DNA of 64,000 bases from Trachythela sp. YZ-2020 (lineage: Eukaryota > Cnidaria > Anthozoa > Malacalcyonacea > Clavulariidae): the NCBI GenBank assembly GCA_016169945.1, contig JADLSH010000382.1, forward strand, positions 3,534,001-3,598,000, written 5' to 3'. Below the pieces are notes generated by a model. The model searched no databases, had not been told where the DNA came from, and saw nothing but the letters and a program-made list of their open reading frames with translations. Positions within the stretch are counted from its first letter, which is position 1; each line of letters starts with the position of its first letter. A program made the translations under genes and the position numbers. Below are positions 1-13,249 of this stretch, piece after piece.

Positions 1-374
1 CTAAGCTTTTTTGTTGCAAAATCTGCGATGCAAAACGCAGGAAAAAGGCCGTTACACCAGCAGTCTTTCTGCTGGAAATGGGATTCGGGAAATCAGTGGC
101 CGCGTGTTTGGTATCTTCGATTCAGGCATAATTTTCGCTAAAAAACATAATTGAATTATCTCCTCCCTCTCCATTTATGACGCACTCAGAGACAGCGTCA
201 TATAAGTGAACTCTTTGACATAAGTGTTTTCGTTCATTTCAAATGAGTTTGAAGGAAAACAATACTCTAATAGCTTGAAAGGAAAACTGTAAAGGAAACC
301 GGGAAATATATATACATGGTTTCTTGAAAGATACGCAACGGAAATATTTCTTAAGTAGTGGAAGCACTGTAGTC
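1..374. repeat. E1 outer left arm
   Basis: Positions 1-275 are the inverse of 17531-17810, with small differences such as a longer G run near 17630. Positions 276-374 are the inverse of 11285-11390. The arm is cut at 375-382 by the hAT-type insertion that follows. Confidence 0.8.
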
Positions 375-382
375 ATAGCAAC

Positions 383-3300
383 TAGTGGTGGGCGATACTG
401 CGAATATCGATTTCGATACGATACCGAGTACTTTTTTATCGATACCACTGTTTCGATACTTTTTTTCGATACCGATACTGGTCAGTAGACAAAGTACTTC
501 ATACACTAGTTAAATATGTTCGTACCACAACGATTAATAGTCTTTATATTTAATTTAACATTTCTGCCATTTTCCAGCATGAAAAGGAAAAACCTGGAAA
601 AAAATAGGTACGCTAAGCGTACATGTATCTGCTCATGGTGATCCCACTGTTGTCATGAAGGAATAATAATCTACAATTCTATTTGGCCTTAATTTGTATA
701 AGTTACACATATTTTGTATAAAAACATACACTTAATTCAACCAGTAACTTGTAAAGAATAAGAGATTGATATTTAACCCATTAACCGGGAGTACCCTACC
801 ACTCACAAGTAAAATCATCTGGCATTAGACAGAGTAAAATACTAATAAAAGTAGGGTGCATCTGGGCTTGCCAGCTAATGGTTAAAATAATGTATTTTTA
901 TAAATATCACAAAAATATATATCATACACAGTAGAACAAGGTTTATTGTTAAATGGGGTTCACAATTTACAGTATCACTATGCCAGACAGTTTAGTACAT
1001 ATGACAAATAAAATGGCTGATATAATTTTCACTAGCAGAAACTATTTCCATATTAACACAACAAAGATTTTATTTAATTTTATGATGTCATTGCTGAAAC
1101 ATGTTAGGTTCACAATCTTCTCAATAGTCCATAATATACTACAATCAGGTATGTGAAAAAATTGTAGATGCATGGATGTTGTCAGAATACCAGGTGTTGC
1201 TAACACATCCTCACAGAGTTTCAACAGACTTTTTAGACAAATTGATACATGACGTCAACATGTGGTATTCAGGGATGGTGGAACACAAATGAACTATTTA
1301 TTCCACATGGATGTGTTAACAAATAGGTCATATTATTGAAGTCAAATGTTAACTATATGTTGAAAATCAGGAGTATAATTTAACACATGTATATAGTCTG
1401 TGAATATAAAGTATAATAATATAAACAGAGCATATCAGATCCATACATTGGCTGGAATTGACTAGTCAAAGCTGCAGTGTTCCGTGTGTTTGTTCACCCT
1501 ACAATACAAATATGAGAGCGATGTATGTGTAAATGTAAAGTACAGGCTTGAAAAGACATTAAATATAAGCAATTTAGTAATTTAGAGGAGAATTTGCCCA
1601 TGGATATGAAGTATGAATTTCTATTATGAAAATTATAAGTATGTGATTGTGAGACCGTCTGCAATAAATGTCATGCCAAAAGGAGTATTGTACAGTCTTA
1701 TCTTTTACCGTCTTAAGTCTTAACTATTATATACTATAAACAGGACTATATTTGTACACAATATTTTATTTAAGACCACTATAAAATGTGGAATTGCTAA
1801 ATGTGGGATTAGCTAGTATTCATGGTAGTCAAATTTACTTTAGTATTGAAAACTTATCTGCATATAAAACAAGATGCTATATTTTACAATTTACGCGTCA
1901 ATTTTATGTTAATATGTTGTAGACTTGTAGTATTTCTTATTTTCTTACCTTGATCTTCGTCCTTCCGAAGATAGTTCGACTGTTCACTGTTTCACTGTTT
2001 AGTTTTCATTCAGAAATAGAACCACTAAATTTTGAAGCATTCTTTGATTTCTTTCCAGTTTATCCATAGGTTATTATTAGTTACAATATTACAGTTCAAC
2101 CATATTATTAAACATACTCCACTCCTTCGCCGACGCCATCTTGCTTTTGATCGCCTAAGCATTACGTCATTGTTAACAAACCTAACAAACCTTAACAAAC
2201 CTAACAAACTTTCACGCACGATAGCAATATATCTGCTGCGCAGAAGCAGAGGGGACATTTGTCTGCGCATGCGCTGGTAGGAAATAGCGTGGAGTACACG
2301 AAAAGCGGGATTTTCGCGGGAATTGTGGCGGGAACTTTAAAGTCCAATTGTAAATAAACAAACTACTCTTATACTACGATATAAAAATGACGATAACACT
2401 TTCAACAAGTGTTTTAATATTGTTTTTTGTTTGCATGTGTGTAATTTCTGTTTTTTGTCATAAAAATTGTTTGGTTTGTACCAAAAACGTTGAGAAGAAA
2501 ACGACAAGAAAAACTCTCCCGTCAGCCGAAGTTTTACTACGGTGTTTCGTACACCGAGAATAGCCAAACACAACCAGTGTTATGTCCTACCTGCCTTCGA
2601 AATGTGTTTATTTATAAGAAAACGGGGAAAACATTTACTCATGTGAGTATAACATGTTATGTCGTGTGCTGTTTTACGGGTTCAGTTGTACGCCTCCTCG
2701 GCAACATAAAAATGCACGAAAAAGGTTTTTACATTGTCACATAAAACGGTAAGTTTTCGTCCTCTATAGTTTTTATTTCCTTTAAAAATAGTTAGCTAAA
2801 ACTCAAAGAAACGTCGGACGGCCACGAAAGCCACAGGAATTTCCCGCCACACACGACAACAAGGAGAACCAAGAACCTTCGGTGGAAAAAAACACTATTT
2901 TTGGGGCTGTACAATAACAACCAAATGGGGAAGTGGTCTTGCCAGCAGGGATGCTCGGAGAAATTGAAAAGAGTTTTGAAAAACTATCTGAGAGTACGTA
3001 CCGAAGACTAAGTTAACGAGTATTTTGCAAAAAGCACATATGTAATATTTCTCCAGTATGCATTCTTTTATGCTGTTTTAATACAATCAAAACAGGACAA
3101 ATACAGTCCTAAATTAAGTCCTACCATACAAAAACATTACATTACAGTCTATCTATAACGTATGTAAACATACATCAGCTTACATCAACTTACAAAGTTA
3201 GTATTACTACATGGGTAATACTCATGTCTAATGACACTACAGTTAATATTCATGCACATAATAATTAAATGGCTTAGTATCATAGTTCTCATCACAAATG

Positions 3301-5740
3301 GTCTTTCCCATGATCACCTATCACCATTAAGTGTACTGTGTCCTTTTTTATTTGTATGCAGGATGCAATTTGAAAAAGGAAATACACCTATTGAAAGCCA
3401 ACATGTACAGTAATTTTATTGTGAAGAAGGAAAAGCCCATCTATGACCACAACATAATTATTGTGACGACAAAGAAGTACTGTAAGAAGTATGAGAACCA
3501 TGGAGAATCTTCAACTTGTCAACTTTATTGAACTGCAACTGAAGTACGTCAAAAGAGGGATTTGCTGCTGCCATTGACATCGCACTCGCCAGTGGATTAA
3601 AACAATACTTGAAGAAGTTTGTGGTGGTTCAACCAGGAGATTGGCCCTGCCAGTTTTATTGTCGCCAAGTGATCTATGACCAATTGCCAATTCCTACAAA
3701 AGAGAAACAAAACGAAGCAGCAACATCTCAAAGTAATTTCTGTGATCATAGGTATATATCCAAACCAACCAGTTCAACAAACCCATACAGGAATCTACCT
3801 ACAGCAGCACTATGTTCAATTGTTCCGACAATGGGGCCTCTTCACATATCCCTCAATAGCAGAGAGCATGTTTAAAAGCACTGTACAGTAGCAAGCACTG
3901 TACAGTTTCAGTAGCATTTAAAAGCACTGAAGTAAAAGCACTGTACAGTAGCAAGCTATGAGCATTGTAATTGATTTGAATCAAACAATACAGAACTTTG
4001 TACTGTTTTGATACTATTTATTAAGTTGGGTGTAGTAACGTTTATTTTAATAACCAATGGCAAACAATGTTAATATTAAAAACAAAATTGAATATGTAAA
4101 TTATAATGCTAAATTGTCAGTAAATATAAAACAATATTTGTTCAAAACGAGAAATAAAATAAGGAACAAAAATCCATTTAATATTTCAAATGGTTCAAAT
4201 TAATTTTAGCACGCGGATTATTAACAGATACGTGCACGAACAGCAGTTTTAATATTGCAGCCCAAAGTCAAAGTCTGAATTTTGACATTTTCGAATATTT
4301 GTGTTCGCAGTGAGATATACAAGTGCAACTTGACCTTCTTTAAACTCGTACTTTCCAAATTTTTGACTGCATAAAAGTAGTTTTATCGATAGACAAAGTA
4401 TTTGGCTTTAAAAATAAGCTTAAATTATTGTGGTGATATAGGCTAGTTTTTTTGCAAACAGCGATTTAGTACTCAGTGTACGTGTTGTATATGAACAAAA
4501 GTCTAAATGAATTCACCATCCATCAACATAAAGGATTCGCACTTATTACTACTCTTTTGAAGGTAGACACTTAATTTAGTTCACTTGGAACCCGTTCTAC
4601 AATATAAACTAGAAATCGGCAAGCAAGTTGCAACGAAATACGACAATGAAAATAGGGTCTCTGAACTGTCGATTTCACCGAACGGTCAAGTTGCACTGCA
4701 AAGATCGCCCCTTTGCCGAATTTTCCTTCAGTTGAGTATAGAGTAATTAAGTGAAGGATTATGTATACTTCAACATAAAAGAGTAAAAAAAGTGGTGATA
4801 TATGGTAGATTTTGAATAAAATGCGAATATCTGTTTACAAGATCTAAGCGCTATTTAGAAGCACTCGATACCTTCTCCAACAAAATATCGGCGCTAAATA
4901 TTTTAAAAAATTATAAATATTCACACATTAAAGACATGACAATGTAGCTTGCATTACAAAGAAACGTTGACTTACCCAAGTTATACCTTATACGTCGACT
5001 AAAGCCAAGTAAAGCCCTTTCAAACACGCGTGTCACATTAAACAACAGGTCACATGGCGGTAGAGAACTCGTCGAAGTATCCAACCCATTTCATAGCCAG
5101 TTTAAACGCCGATGTGTACTAATCCTGTGACTATGATGCCAAAGACACCGGACAACAAAATTTACCACTTTGTTCGGCTATTCCGACGATACTTTTAAGA
5201 TACAAGATCCGATCATATCATGTTGTTCAAAGCACATGCTCAAAACAGTCCAACATAGATATCGCCAGTCATCTTCTTCGCATTAAAATATATGTTTTCT
5301 TTGCAATTGTTTCGCTTTAAAAACACTCTTTAGGTTGTTGAAGAGTTACTCTATAACTTCCAACAAAGAAAATCCCAATACTTTGGAAAACCAGCGAATC
5401 ACAATGCTGAAAACTTCAACGTCTTTAGAAATTGCAATCCAAACATCGAAAAGCAAAATTTGCGGGAAAAAGGCCAGGAGCCCGCGCTATTTTTATGCAG
5501 CGTCGACGAATGTCCCCTCTGCTCTGCGCAGATACAAAAAACCGCTGTGAAAAGCTGTTACTGCATGCTCGTTTTGCAAAGAACTAAACGAAGAACTTCA
5601 TGTAACATTAAATATTAAACATAATCCGGTCACATGACAAGTATCGAAAACATCGATATTTTAAAAAAGTATCGATACCATCTTTTGAATTGTCAATATC
5701 GAAAGTATCGATACTTTAGTAGTGGTATCGCCCACCACTA
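383..5740. mobile_element. hAT-type DNA transposon inserted in E1 left arm
   Basis: The element starts TAGTGGTGGGCGATAC and ends with the inverse, GTATCGCCCACCACTA. It is flanked by a perfect 8-bp duplication ATAGCAAC (375-382 and 5741-5748). The unoccupied site survives in the other E1 arm near 11270-11280, with one GTTGCTAT. An 8-bp duplication and this type of TIR are hallmarks of the hAT superfamily. Several GTATCGAT-type repeats lie just inside both ends (400-480 and 5640-5715). No intact transposase is visible; coding remnants are noted separately. The rest of the interior (about 500-2000 and 3900-5600) is AT-rich sequence in which I see no gene. Confidence 0.85.
2490..3875 (+). pseudogene. 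Decayed coding fragments inside the hAT-type element
   Basis: Two short frames are open, at 2490-2744 and 3609-3875. The second has a compositionally protein-like stretch (VVQPGDWPCQFYCRQ near its start, TMGPLHISLNSREHV at its end) with no internal stop. I half-recognise this pattern from uncharacterised transposon-associated proteins of cnidarians but cannot name the family. The region between them contains stops in all frames. It could be the remains of the cargo or transposase gene of the host element, or chance frames. No catalytic motif is visible. Confidence 0.3.
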
Positions 5741-5748
5741 ATAGCAAC

Positions 5749-6428
5749 ACTGACACAAAATAATACATTTTTTTAGCGTACACACTACAAAACAGGATAC
5801 AAATCGGCCAAAAATAATTAAAAAATAGTTGTTTTAGCTATAGAATTCCCGAATTTATGATGTAGGTATGTTATTATTCGTTATATGAGCTTTAAACTAA
5901 TGTAAAATTCAACATTCCGTTCAAATATAACGTTTCGAAATGTTCACAAAACTAAACTGCATTTTACCGATAAAAATTCCTTTTTGAATTAAAATCAGTT
6001 TATGATATAAGCGTAAAAATGATTTCGTTTTCCTTTTAATTTAGACCTTTTTCATCATATAAAATATACGATACTTTAACCGTAAATAAATGAAAAACTA
6101 TATATATAAAGCAGGAGTTTTTAGAACAAAAATACATCAACACTTTTATTGTTTTAATAATATAACAAACCTGCCTCTAAATATTTTACTTTTTTTCGTT
6201 CTGGTGTCGCTTGTACTCTTCTTATCTTTTTTTCAAAAAGGGAAAGCGATAAGATCCGTCCCACAGACACAGCTTTTCCAATAAATTTCCAAAAGCGACA
6301 TTTAATTCAGACTTTCTCAAGTTTTTTTATAATCTCACTCACTCCACTCCTGACAATCTGCCATACTTTTGAGATCAGTGAGATGACCACCCACCAACCT
6401 TGAACCACGCGCCCGCGATTATTGATGA
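5749..6428. repeat. E1 left arm, middle segment
   Basis: This is inverted against about 10590-11283, including the runs around 5940-6000 (ACGTTTCGAAATGTTCACAA and neighbours) and the segment ending GCGCCCGCGATTATTGATGA. The same segment recurs, more diverged, at 38575-39090 in E2. Confidence 0.8.
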
Positions 6429-6436
6429 ACTTTAGA

Positions 6437-7108
6437 CAGTGAACTCCATAAATTTCTAATATCTGGAACGATAACATTCAATCATTCAGGCGGAAAAAAG
6501 TGAAGCCTAAATCCCAGTCCTTTTACGCGGTCCGTACGTCAGTTTCAGTCCCTCAAAAGTCAATTTCACGCGGTCCGTACGTCAGTTTCAGTCCCCTTTC
6601 ACGTATCACTACGCGGTTCGTACGTCAGTTTCAGTCCCCCACAACTTATTTACTGCGCGGTCCGTACGTAAACTCTATTTTTGTGTTATTTTTTTGAAAA
6701 AAACAACAGTTTTTTTGCAAATCGAAGTAGTTTCACCTTTGTAACTGGCTAAAAAAGATCACAGAAGGAAAACTAGGAGGAAAACATATCTTTGTCACTG
6801 AAGTAAGTTAATTAAAGCAAGTTTTCTCAGTGTTTTGTTCAAACAGCGAAAATATTTTGTTTTTTTGTCAGTCGTATAAGGCGTATAAGCTAGTTTGTGC
6901 AAAAAGTTTATGAGAGCCATGAAAATATGGGATAAGATAAGCTATCGTGCAGGTTTTAACAGCTATTCAAGTTTTTTTTCTATTTTCGTGAACTTATTTG
7001 AACTTTGGCCGTAGTGAAATCAATCACGTTTGATGGCGTAGGCACTGTTATTTTGGCTTCACTTTTCACCGCCGGTTATCGTTCCAGGTAACCAAATTGA
7101 GTTCACTG
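6437..7108. mobile_element. hAT-type MITE with subterminal repeats
   Basis: The termini are CAGTGAACTC and GAGTTCACTG, flanked by a perfect 8-bp duplication ACTTTAGA (6429-6436 and 7109-7116). The opposite E1 arm has the unoccupied site with one copy (near 10589). At 672 bp with no coding potential it is a non-autonomous hAT-type element. The TIR, the duplication and the empty site are all seen directly. Confidence 0.88.
6526..6670. repeat. Four-copy GCGGTCCGTACGT repeat inside the hAT-type MITE
   Basis: Four spaced copies of a core close to CGCGGTCCGTACGT, three followed by CAGTTTCAGTCCC, are placed near the left end of the MITE. Short motifs repeated near the termini are typical transposase-binding sites in hAT elements; binding here is inference. 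Confidence 0.6.
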
Positions 7109-7121
7109 ACTTTAGATCTCC

Positions 7122-7353
7122 CTTGGATTTCCTTTTTTCCGGGTGTGATAAATAACCGAGCGGAATTAATACCCTCGCCCGGGCTATCGCCCGGCTCGGG
7201 GATTAAAACAATAAAAGTGTTGATGTATTTTTGTTCTAAAAACTCCTGCTTTATATATATAGTTTTTCATTTATCCCCGAGCCGGGCGATAGCCCGGGCG
7301 AGGGTACTAATTCCGCCCGGTTATTTATCACACCCGGAAAAAGGAAATCCAAG
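7122..7353. mobile_element. Short palindromic MITE with GC-rich arms
   Basis: Inverted arms of roughly 75-80 bp begin CTTGGATTTCC and contain the self-complementary CCCGGGCGATAGCCCGGGCG stretch. They surround about 75 bp that duplicates E1 arm sequence (compare 6090-6160 and 10865-10930). Relative to the opposite E1 arm, the piece lies between GGATTT and ACGATG. No clean target duplication could be assigned. A diverged GC-rich piece of the same kind is seen at 42475-42505. Confidence 0.6.
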
Positions 7354-7354
7354 A

Positions 7355-8292
7355 CGATGAGCCAGCTGGCTCCAGGTTCGCAGCTCCAGTTTCGCGAACC
7401 TGGAGCCAGCTCCAGATTGGCTCGAAACTGGAGCTGGGACGACAAGTTTGTAAACAAAGCGTTTTGGCCGCTTAACCAGTAATGTAAATGAATTTTTTTT
7501 GAAAGACCATTTTTACCTGTCATATTTTCTAGTACGTGACCGAAAATGAGAACTTTATTACGTTTCGTTTGTCCACAGTAGCTTGTGAAAGTTGACTATT
7601 TTTTCTGACGAAGGGGCTGGTCAGCGGCCCGATTGATCGTATAGCTTTTTAAAACCTTAATTTTTTACCTTTATAATGGCAAACTGTAAAATTTGATTGA
7701 TGACCGTTCTAGAGAAAGTATTCAAATATAATGTCAAGCTATAAGCGTACTTCTACATCGCGAAACCGCGATAAATAACTCTGGCAAAGTCGAGCCATCT
7801 ATTTCACGCGCGGCCGCTTGTATTAATTTCACACTTCCGTGAACACACAACTTTGTTATCGGTAAATTTGCGTTTTGGAGAAATAACCTATTGAACGTTT
7901 AATGATATATTATTATTTATTGCACTTTTTTAAAGACTAAACGATCGAAGCATCGTCCATATCTGCAACACACAACGCAAACAAGATCGCGAAAAATGGT
8001 GTTAAATGCGGCTCAGATTGCCGAACGTCAAATACGTCTAGCATAGTACAAATTGTTTCGAAAAATTTCCTCTTAAACTCGCCTTTCTGCGATTTTTCAA
8101 AAGATGACCCTTCTAGATTAATTGTCATTCTACCATATCCTATAGTATTTAAAATTTTAGGATGTATATCCAGCATGAACAACTCACGAGAACACTGGCA
8201 TTCGTGACCGACATGAGAAATCCACTTTCAATAGATGTAATATATTAACGTAATTGACAACCAAAACAATCAGTCCATGTGGTTTGGCACGT
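7355..8292. repeat. E1 inner left arm
   Basis: This is a near-perfect inverse of 9631-10572. One indel is visible in a GCGGCC run (about 7810 against 10110). An 81-codon open frame (7937-8182 minus; 9741-9986 plus) is identical in both arms, which shows how close the arms are. The frame has no recognised domain and I do not call it a gene. Confidence 0.85.
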
Positions 8293-8431
8293 GATGTCAT
8301 TTGATAATCTCAGGGGAAAACCGTATCAAGTAAACAAGTTGATTTTAGTACAACTTTAGGAACAAGCTTGCATACATGTATGCGGAAATAGATCATATAG
8401 CCGTCTTAGCTGAATCGAAATGAACTCAAAT

Positions 8432-8648
8432 GTCAGTGTGCTTGATTAACTCGTGTAAGTTGAAATTGGTTGGTTCTCTCCTGTGCTTCGAGGGTTTTTC
8501 TTCGGGTACTCCGGTTTTCCTCCATCACTAAAAACTAACCCCAAGGCACTAACCTTAACTAACTAACCCTCGGAACCTTTCTCAATTGGGTTGTAAAACC
8601 TGTTAAGGCTTTCCGTCCACCTCAGAGTGGTAAGCATAATAAAAAAAG
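8432..8648 (+). mobile_element. SINE, 5'-truncated copy in the E1 loop
   Basis: It shares its whole length with 40255-40464: the GGTTGGTTCTCTCCTGTGCT block, the CTCCGG blocks, the CCTCGGAACCTTT segment and the tail CCACCTCAGAGTGGTAA followed by A-rich sequence. It lacks the tRNA-like head of the longer copy. Confidence 0.75.
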
Positions 8649-9592
8649 CCAAGATTATTTTATCAGACCATTTTCACTTCGTGCGACTTGTGTTTCGTTA
8701 GTGGTTTCTGCAGGCCTACGCAAACCTATAACAAAGGACATCCTATTGCGTAAACAGAGTGCTCACGAGGTAACTCTACTATATAACCAAGGCTATTAAG
8801 GGGTTCATTTCTTATCTGGGAGGGGGGGGGGGGTGGAATTTAGTGAGGTCTCTTAAATCTTTGGCATGGTCCATCCCCATGATAAACTTTTCCCCACCCC
8901 TAAATAATGATATTTTTTTCATAAGACCCCCCTCCCAACCTCTCCTAAAAATCCAAAGTACATGGAACCTTAAAATCTCGTTTTTGTGAGCAAAACGTTT
9001 TGTGATCATTGCCAGCTGACTTTTCCTACTGTAAATATATTTTCAAGTTATACCTAGCAACAGATAGAACAAGCTGTAACTATGTTGTAATATCTTGCTC
9101 AAGATGTGCCAGATCTATTTGAGCAGCAGTTACGAATTTGAACTGTGTGGTCTGCGTTGTCATTCTATAGGTCTTGAATAGCTTGGGAGTTAGGGGCACG
9201 CTCCCCCGGAAACTTTTGACATTTAGTATCCCTGATCTATCTAGTATCTATCTATCTATGGCCGACTCCCTATCCCCCCCCCCCAAACTGTCATTTTGCC
9301 TGTCCCATATAGGAATGTAGGAGTTAGGGTGTCCCTAGTAGCAGTAAGCATACCCTAATTAATCTCGGCGGACGCATTCTCGTAAGATTTCAAAAGTTAA
9401 TTCCGAACAATCAGCAATAGCCAATAAACAATATTTACTATAATCTTTGTTACAAAATAAATCCCTTGATGATAAAAACCTTTTAATTATCAAACACAGA
9501 CTAAGAAACAAATTAACTCCTTTCCAGCACCTGTTTCATACGTTGCTTGGGGAAACAAGAAAACAGGTCTGGATAAACACATGCGCAATAAT
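8649..9592. other. E1 loop, no gene seen
   Basis: This is unpaired loop sequence with a poly-G run (about 8820-8833), a TCTA/TATC-rich patch (about 9235-9260) and a poly-C run (about 9275-9285). I see no coding signal. Confidence 0.5.
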
Positions 9593-9594
9593 TT

Positions 9595-9595
<1 letters not shown>

Positions 9596-9630
<35 letters not shown>
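9596..9630 (+). repeat. GATA microsatellite
   Basis: About nine tandem GATA units lie exactly at the loop/arm junction of the E1 palindrome. Confidence 0.9.
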
Positions 9631-11390
9631 ACGTGCCAAACCACATGGACTGATTGTTTTGGTTGTCAATTACGTTAATATATTACATCTATTGAAAGTG
9701 GATTTCTCATGTCGGTCACGAATGCCAGTGTTCTCGTGAGTTGTTCATGCTGGATATACATCCTAAAATTTTAAATACTATAGGATATGGTAGAATGACA
9801 ATTAATCTAGAAGGGTCATCTTTTGAAAAATCGCAGAAAGGCGAGTTTAAGAGGAAATTTTTCGAAACAATTTGTACTATGCTAGACGTATTTGACGTTC
9901 GGCAATCTGAGCCGCATTTAACACCATTTTTCGCGATCTTGTTTGCGTTGTGTGTTGCAGATATGGACGATGCTTCGATCGTTTAGTCTTTAAAAAAGTG
10001 CAATAAATAATAATATATCATTAAACGTTCAATAGGTTATTTCTCCAAAACGCAAATTTACCGATAACAAAGTTGTGTGTTCACGGAAGTGTGAAATTAA
10101 TACAAGCGGGCCGCGCGTGAAATAGATGGCTCGACTTTGCCAGAGTTATTTATCGCGGTTTCGCGATGTAGAAGTACGCTTATAGCTTGACATTATATTT
10201 GAATACTTTCTCTAGAACGGTCATCAATCAAATTTTACAGTTTGCCATTATAAAGGTAAAAAATTAAGGTTTTAAAAAGCTATACGATCAATCGGGCCGC
10301 TGACCAGCCCCTTCGTCAGAAAAAATAGTCAACTTTCACAAGCTACTGTGGACAAACGAAACGTAATAAAGTTCTCATTTTCGGTCACGTACTAGAAAAT
10401 ATGACAGGTAAAAATGGTCTTTCAAAAAAAATTCATTTACATTACTGGTTAAGCGGCCAAAACGCTTTGTTTACAAACTTGTCGTCCCAGCTCCAGTTTC
10501 GAGCCAATCTGGAGCTGGCTCCAGGTTCGCGAAACTGGAGCTGCGAACCTGGAGCCAGCTGGCTCATCGTAAATCCAAGGGAGATCTAAAGTTCATCAAT
10601 AATCGCGGGCGCGTGGTTCAAGGTTGGTGGGTGGTCATCTCACTGATCTCAAAAGTATGGCAGATTGTCAGGAGTGGAGTGAGTGAGATTATAAAAAAAC
10701 TTGAGAAAGTCTGAATTAAATGTCGCTTTTGGAACTTTATTGGAAGAGCTGTGTCTGTGGGACGGATCTTATCGCTTTTACTTTAGCAAAAAAGATAAGA
10801 AGAGTCCAAGCGACAAATGAACGAAAAAAGTAAAATATATAGAGGCAGGTTTGTTATATTATTAAAACAATAAAAGTGTTGATGTGTTTTTGTTCTAAAA
10901 ACTCCTGCTTTATATATATAGTTTTTCATTTATTTACGGTTAAAGTATCGTATATTTTATATGATGAAAAAGGTCTAAATTAAAAGGAGAACGAAATCAT
11001 TTTTACGCTTATATCTTAAACTGATTTCAATTCAAAAAGGAATTTTTATCGGTAAAATGCAGTTTAGTTTTGTGAACATTTCGAAACGTTATATTTGAAC
11101 GGAATGTTGAATTTTACATTAGTTTAAAGCTCATATAACGAATAATACCATACCTACATCATAAATTCGGGAATTCTATAGCTAAAACAACTATTTTTTA
11201 GTTATTTTTGGCCGATTAGTATCCTGTTTTGTACGCTAAAAAATTGTATTATTTATTTATTTTGTGTCAGTGTTGCTATGACGACAGTGCTTCCACTACT
11301 TAAGAAATATTTCCGTTGCGTATCTTTCAAGAAACCATGTATATATACTTCCCGGTTTCCTTACAGTTTTCCTTTCAAGCTATTAGAGTA
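9631..11390. repeat. E1 right arm, inner and middle segments
   Basis: 9631-10572 is the inverse of 7355-8292. 10590-11283 is the inverse of 5749-6428. 11285-11390 is the inverse of 276-374. This arm keeps the unoccupied versions of the three left-arm insertion sites. Confidence 0.82.
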
Positions 11391-12265
11391 ATCTATTCTA
11401 ACTGCAACAATGCTTCCATAGGCTTACAGGAAGAGAGTTATGGGAAATGCGAGCCCGTAAGCCTATAAGAGTGATGCAGGTACCAGTCGTTGGTAGGCAC
11501 AGACAGATTGTGCTCGGCAAACGAGCAACTTCGAGCAACTTTCCCTAAAATGTGCATACTTTAGCAAAAGTATGGCCGGCCGGGGCCTGGGCTCTATGAG
11601 AGGCCAATTTAATTTATTCCAGCATTCACAAAATTAATATTTAAAATATGGCGGACGCATCATCATCAAGCGAGGAACTGTTGAAACTGAGATTGAACTC
11701 CCATTAATTTTCTCATTACAGTTCCTGTGAAGTGTGAACACTTGTTAAGTGTTGTTTGTATTGAGCGCATAAAACCTGTGATATAAAATACCGAATACTG
11801 TACATGCTCGTTGAAGTTTGAAATACAGTCATTCATGATGTCAAATGTGTATTCTTGTAAATATAAGCAAATAAAGCAGACAACCAGTCAATTTCTGTGC
11901 GGAAAATACTAAATTTTAGGAGCATTTTCCCGACTTTGGCAGCAACTTGTTCCATTTTTAGCAACTTTTTAGTGTTGGAGCAACTTTTTCGCAATTTACT
12001 AGCACAATCTGTCTGTGCCTAGTCGTTGGGGAGGGGAGGGTGGGAGTGAAACGAAAGCACCCCTAAAAATAACAGAAAACAAACACTACATCAAACTAAA
12101 CTAAAGATTATATGGACAATAAACAACAGCCAATATTATAACCTTCCCCCGTTAGGTCAATCACGCCGTACCCAAGAGCGTCTCGTTTAACAAACTGACC
12201 CCGAGTGAATGTAGACTCAGTCTTTTATACCCTATGTTACGCATGGTTACACTTAGAATAGTAAT
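11391..12265. mobile_element. TIR element, short copy (tandem unit 1)
   Basis: It starts with CTATTCTAACTGCAACAATG after TAAT, and ends with the imperfect inverse (CATGGTTACACTTAGAATAG). Its first ~68 bp recur at 12266 and its last ~85 bp recur at 17446-17530. It therefore looks like an internally deleted relative of the longer unit that follows. The E1 arm is interrupted here around a TA. Removing its own nested MITE (11494-12021) leaves about 347 bp. Confidence 0.6.
11494..12021. mobile_element. hAT-type MITE with AGCAACTT-rich interior
   Basis: The terminal inverted repeat TAGGCACAGACAGATTGTGC is matched by GCACAATCTGTCTGTGCCTA. It is flanked by a perfect 8-bp duplication GTCGTTGG (11486-11493 and 12022-12029). 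At 528 bp it is non-coding. Confidence 0.88.
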
Positions 12266-13249
12266 CTATTCTAACTGCAACAATGCTTCCATAGGCTTAC
12301 AGGAAGAGAGTTATGGGAAATGCGAGCCCTGTCGCCGGACTATACGGATTAGGATTGTAATTTGAGGCTGGGCCTCATCTCACCCATACAAACCTAACCA
12401 CTACCCGTAACTTAAACCCATACCAAAACCTCATAACCCAAAACTCTCTTCCCCAAAACTCTCCTCAAAAGCGTCTATATAAACGCCAGGAACAAATGAG
12501 GAACGGTCACGGAAAATTACGCCCCGTGGGCTAGGTAAAACCTGTCCACGCGACACCATCAGCGGAGACGGTCTAGGGCCGACATTAGACACGGACGAGC
12601 CCTGCCAATCACAACATTGGATAATTGGCCTCAGGTGATGCCCACTGCAAAACGACTGGTCGTTACTAATTCTTTGGCGCTTTGGAGCGGAAGTACCCTT
12701 AAGAAAAATAGGACTCCGGTAAAAGCGAAATATCGACCCGAGATCCGGTGAGTTCGCCCACTCCATTGTCGGCCCCAGGCAACCCCTCGCGGGGCATACG
12801 AGGCTGTAGAAAGCCCGCACCTAGGTCCAGCAATGGCGAGGAGAAACACAAAGGAAAAAATTCGTTCCACGGAAATCTTGCTGGATTAAGTCAAAACTTG
12901 CAGAGGAAGATTCCTTATCCAACGTGTACGGATGTTTTAGGCAAAATGTACAGGTAGGGGAAAATAAACAACAACCAAAACTGCAGCCCAACCATTCGAC
13001 ATGACGGTGCCGGCAGAACCAGGCCAACTCAATCAATACAATCATGTGCAGACGCAGAAATTAAAATACCAACCTAATGTATTAAGGAGGATGTATGTCG
13101 CCCTATTATAAAGCGTAATCTCAACAAAAACAAGCACTCCAATACTCTCATCAACAAAACCACCCCATAGCCAAATAGAAAATAAGCCACAGGCAAATGA
13201 TCAAGAATATATTGTCAACAAAAACGTTACAATTCCTGAATGACACACA

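Noticed and set aside
7937..9986. Identical 81-codon frames in both E1 arms
   Set aside because: Their identity is explained by the near-perfect palindrome. There is no recognised domain, promoter or splice context.
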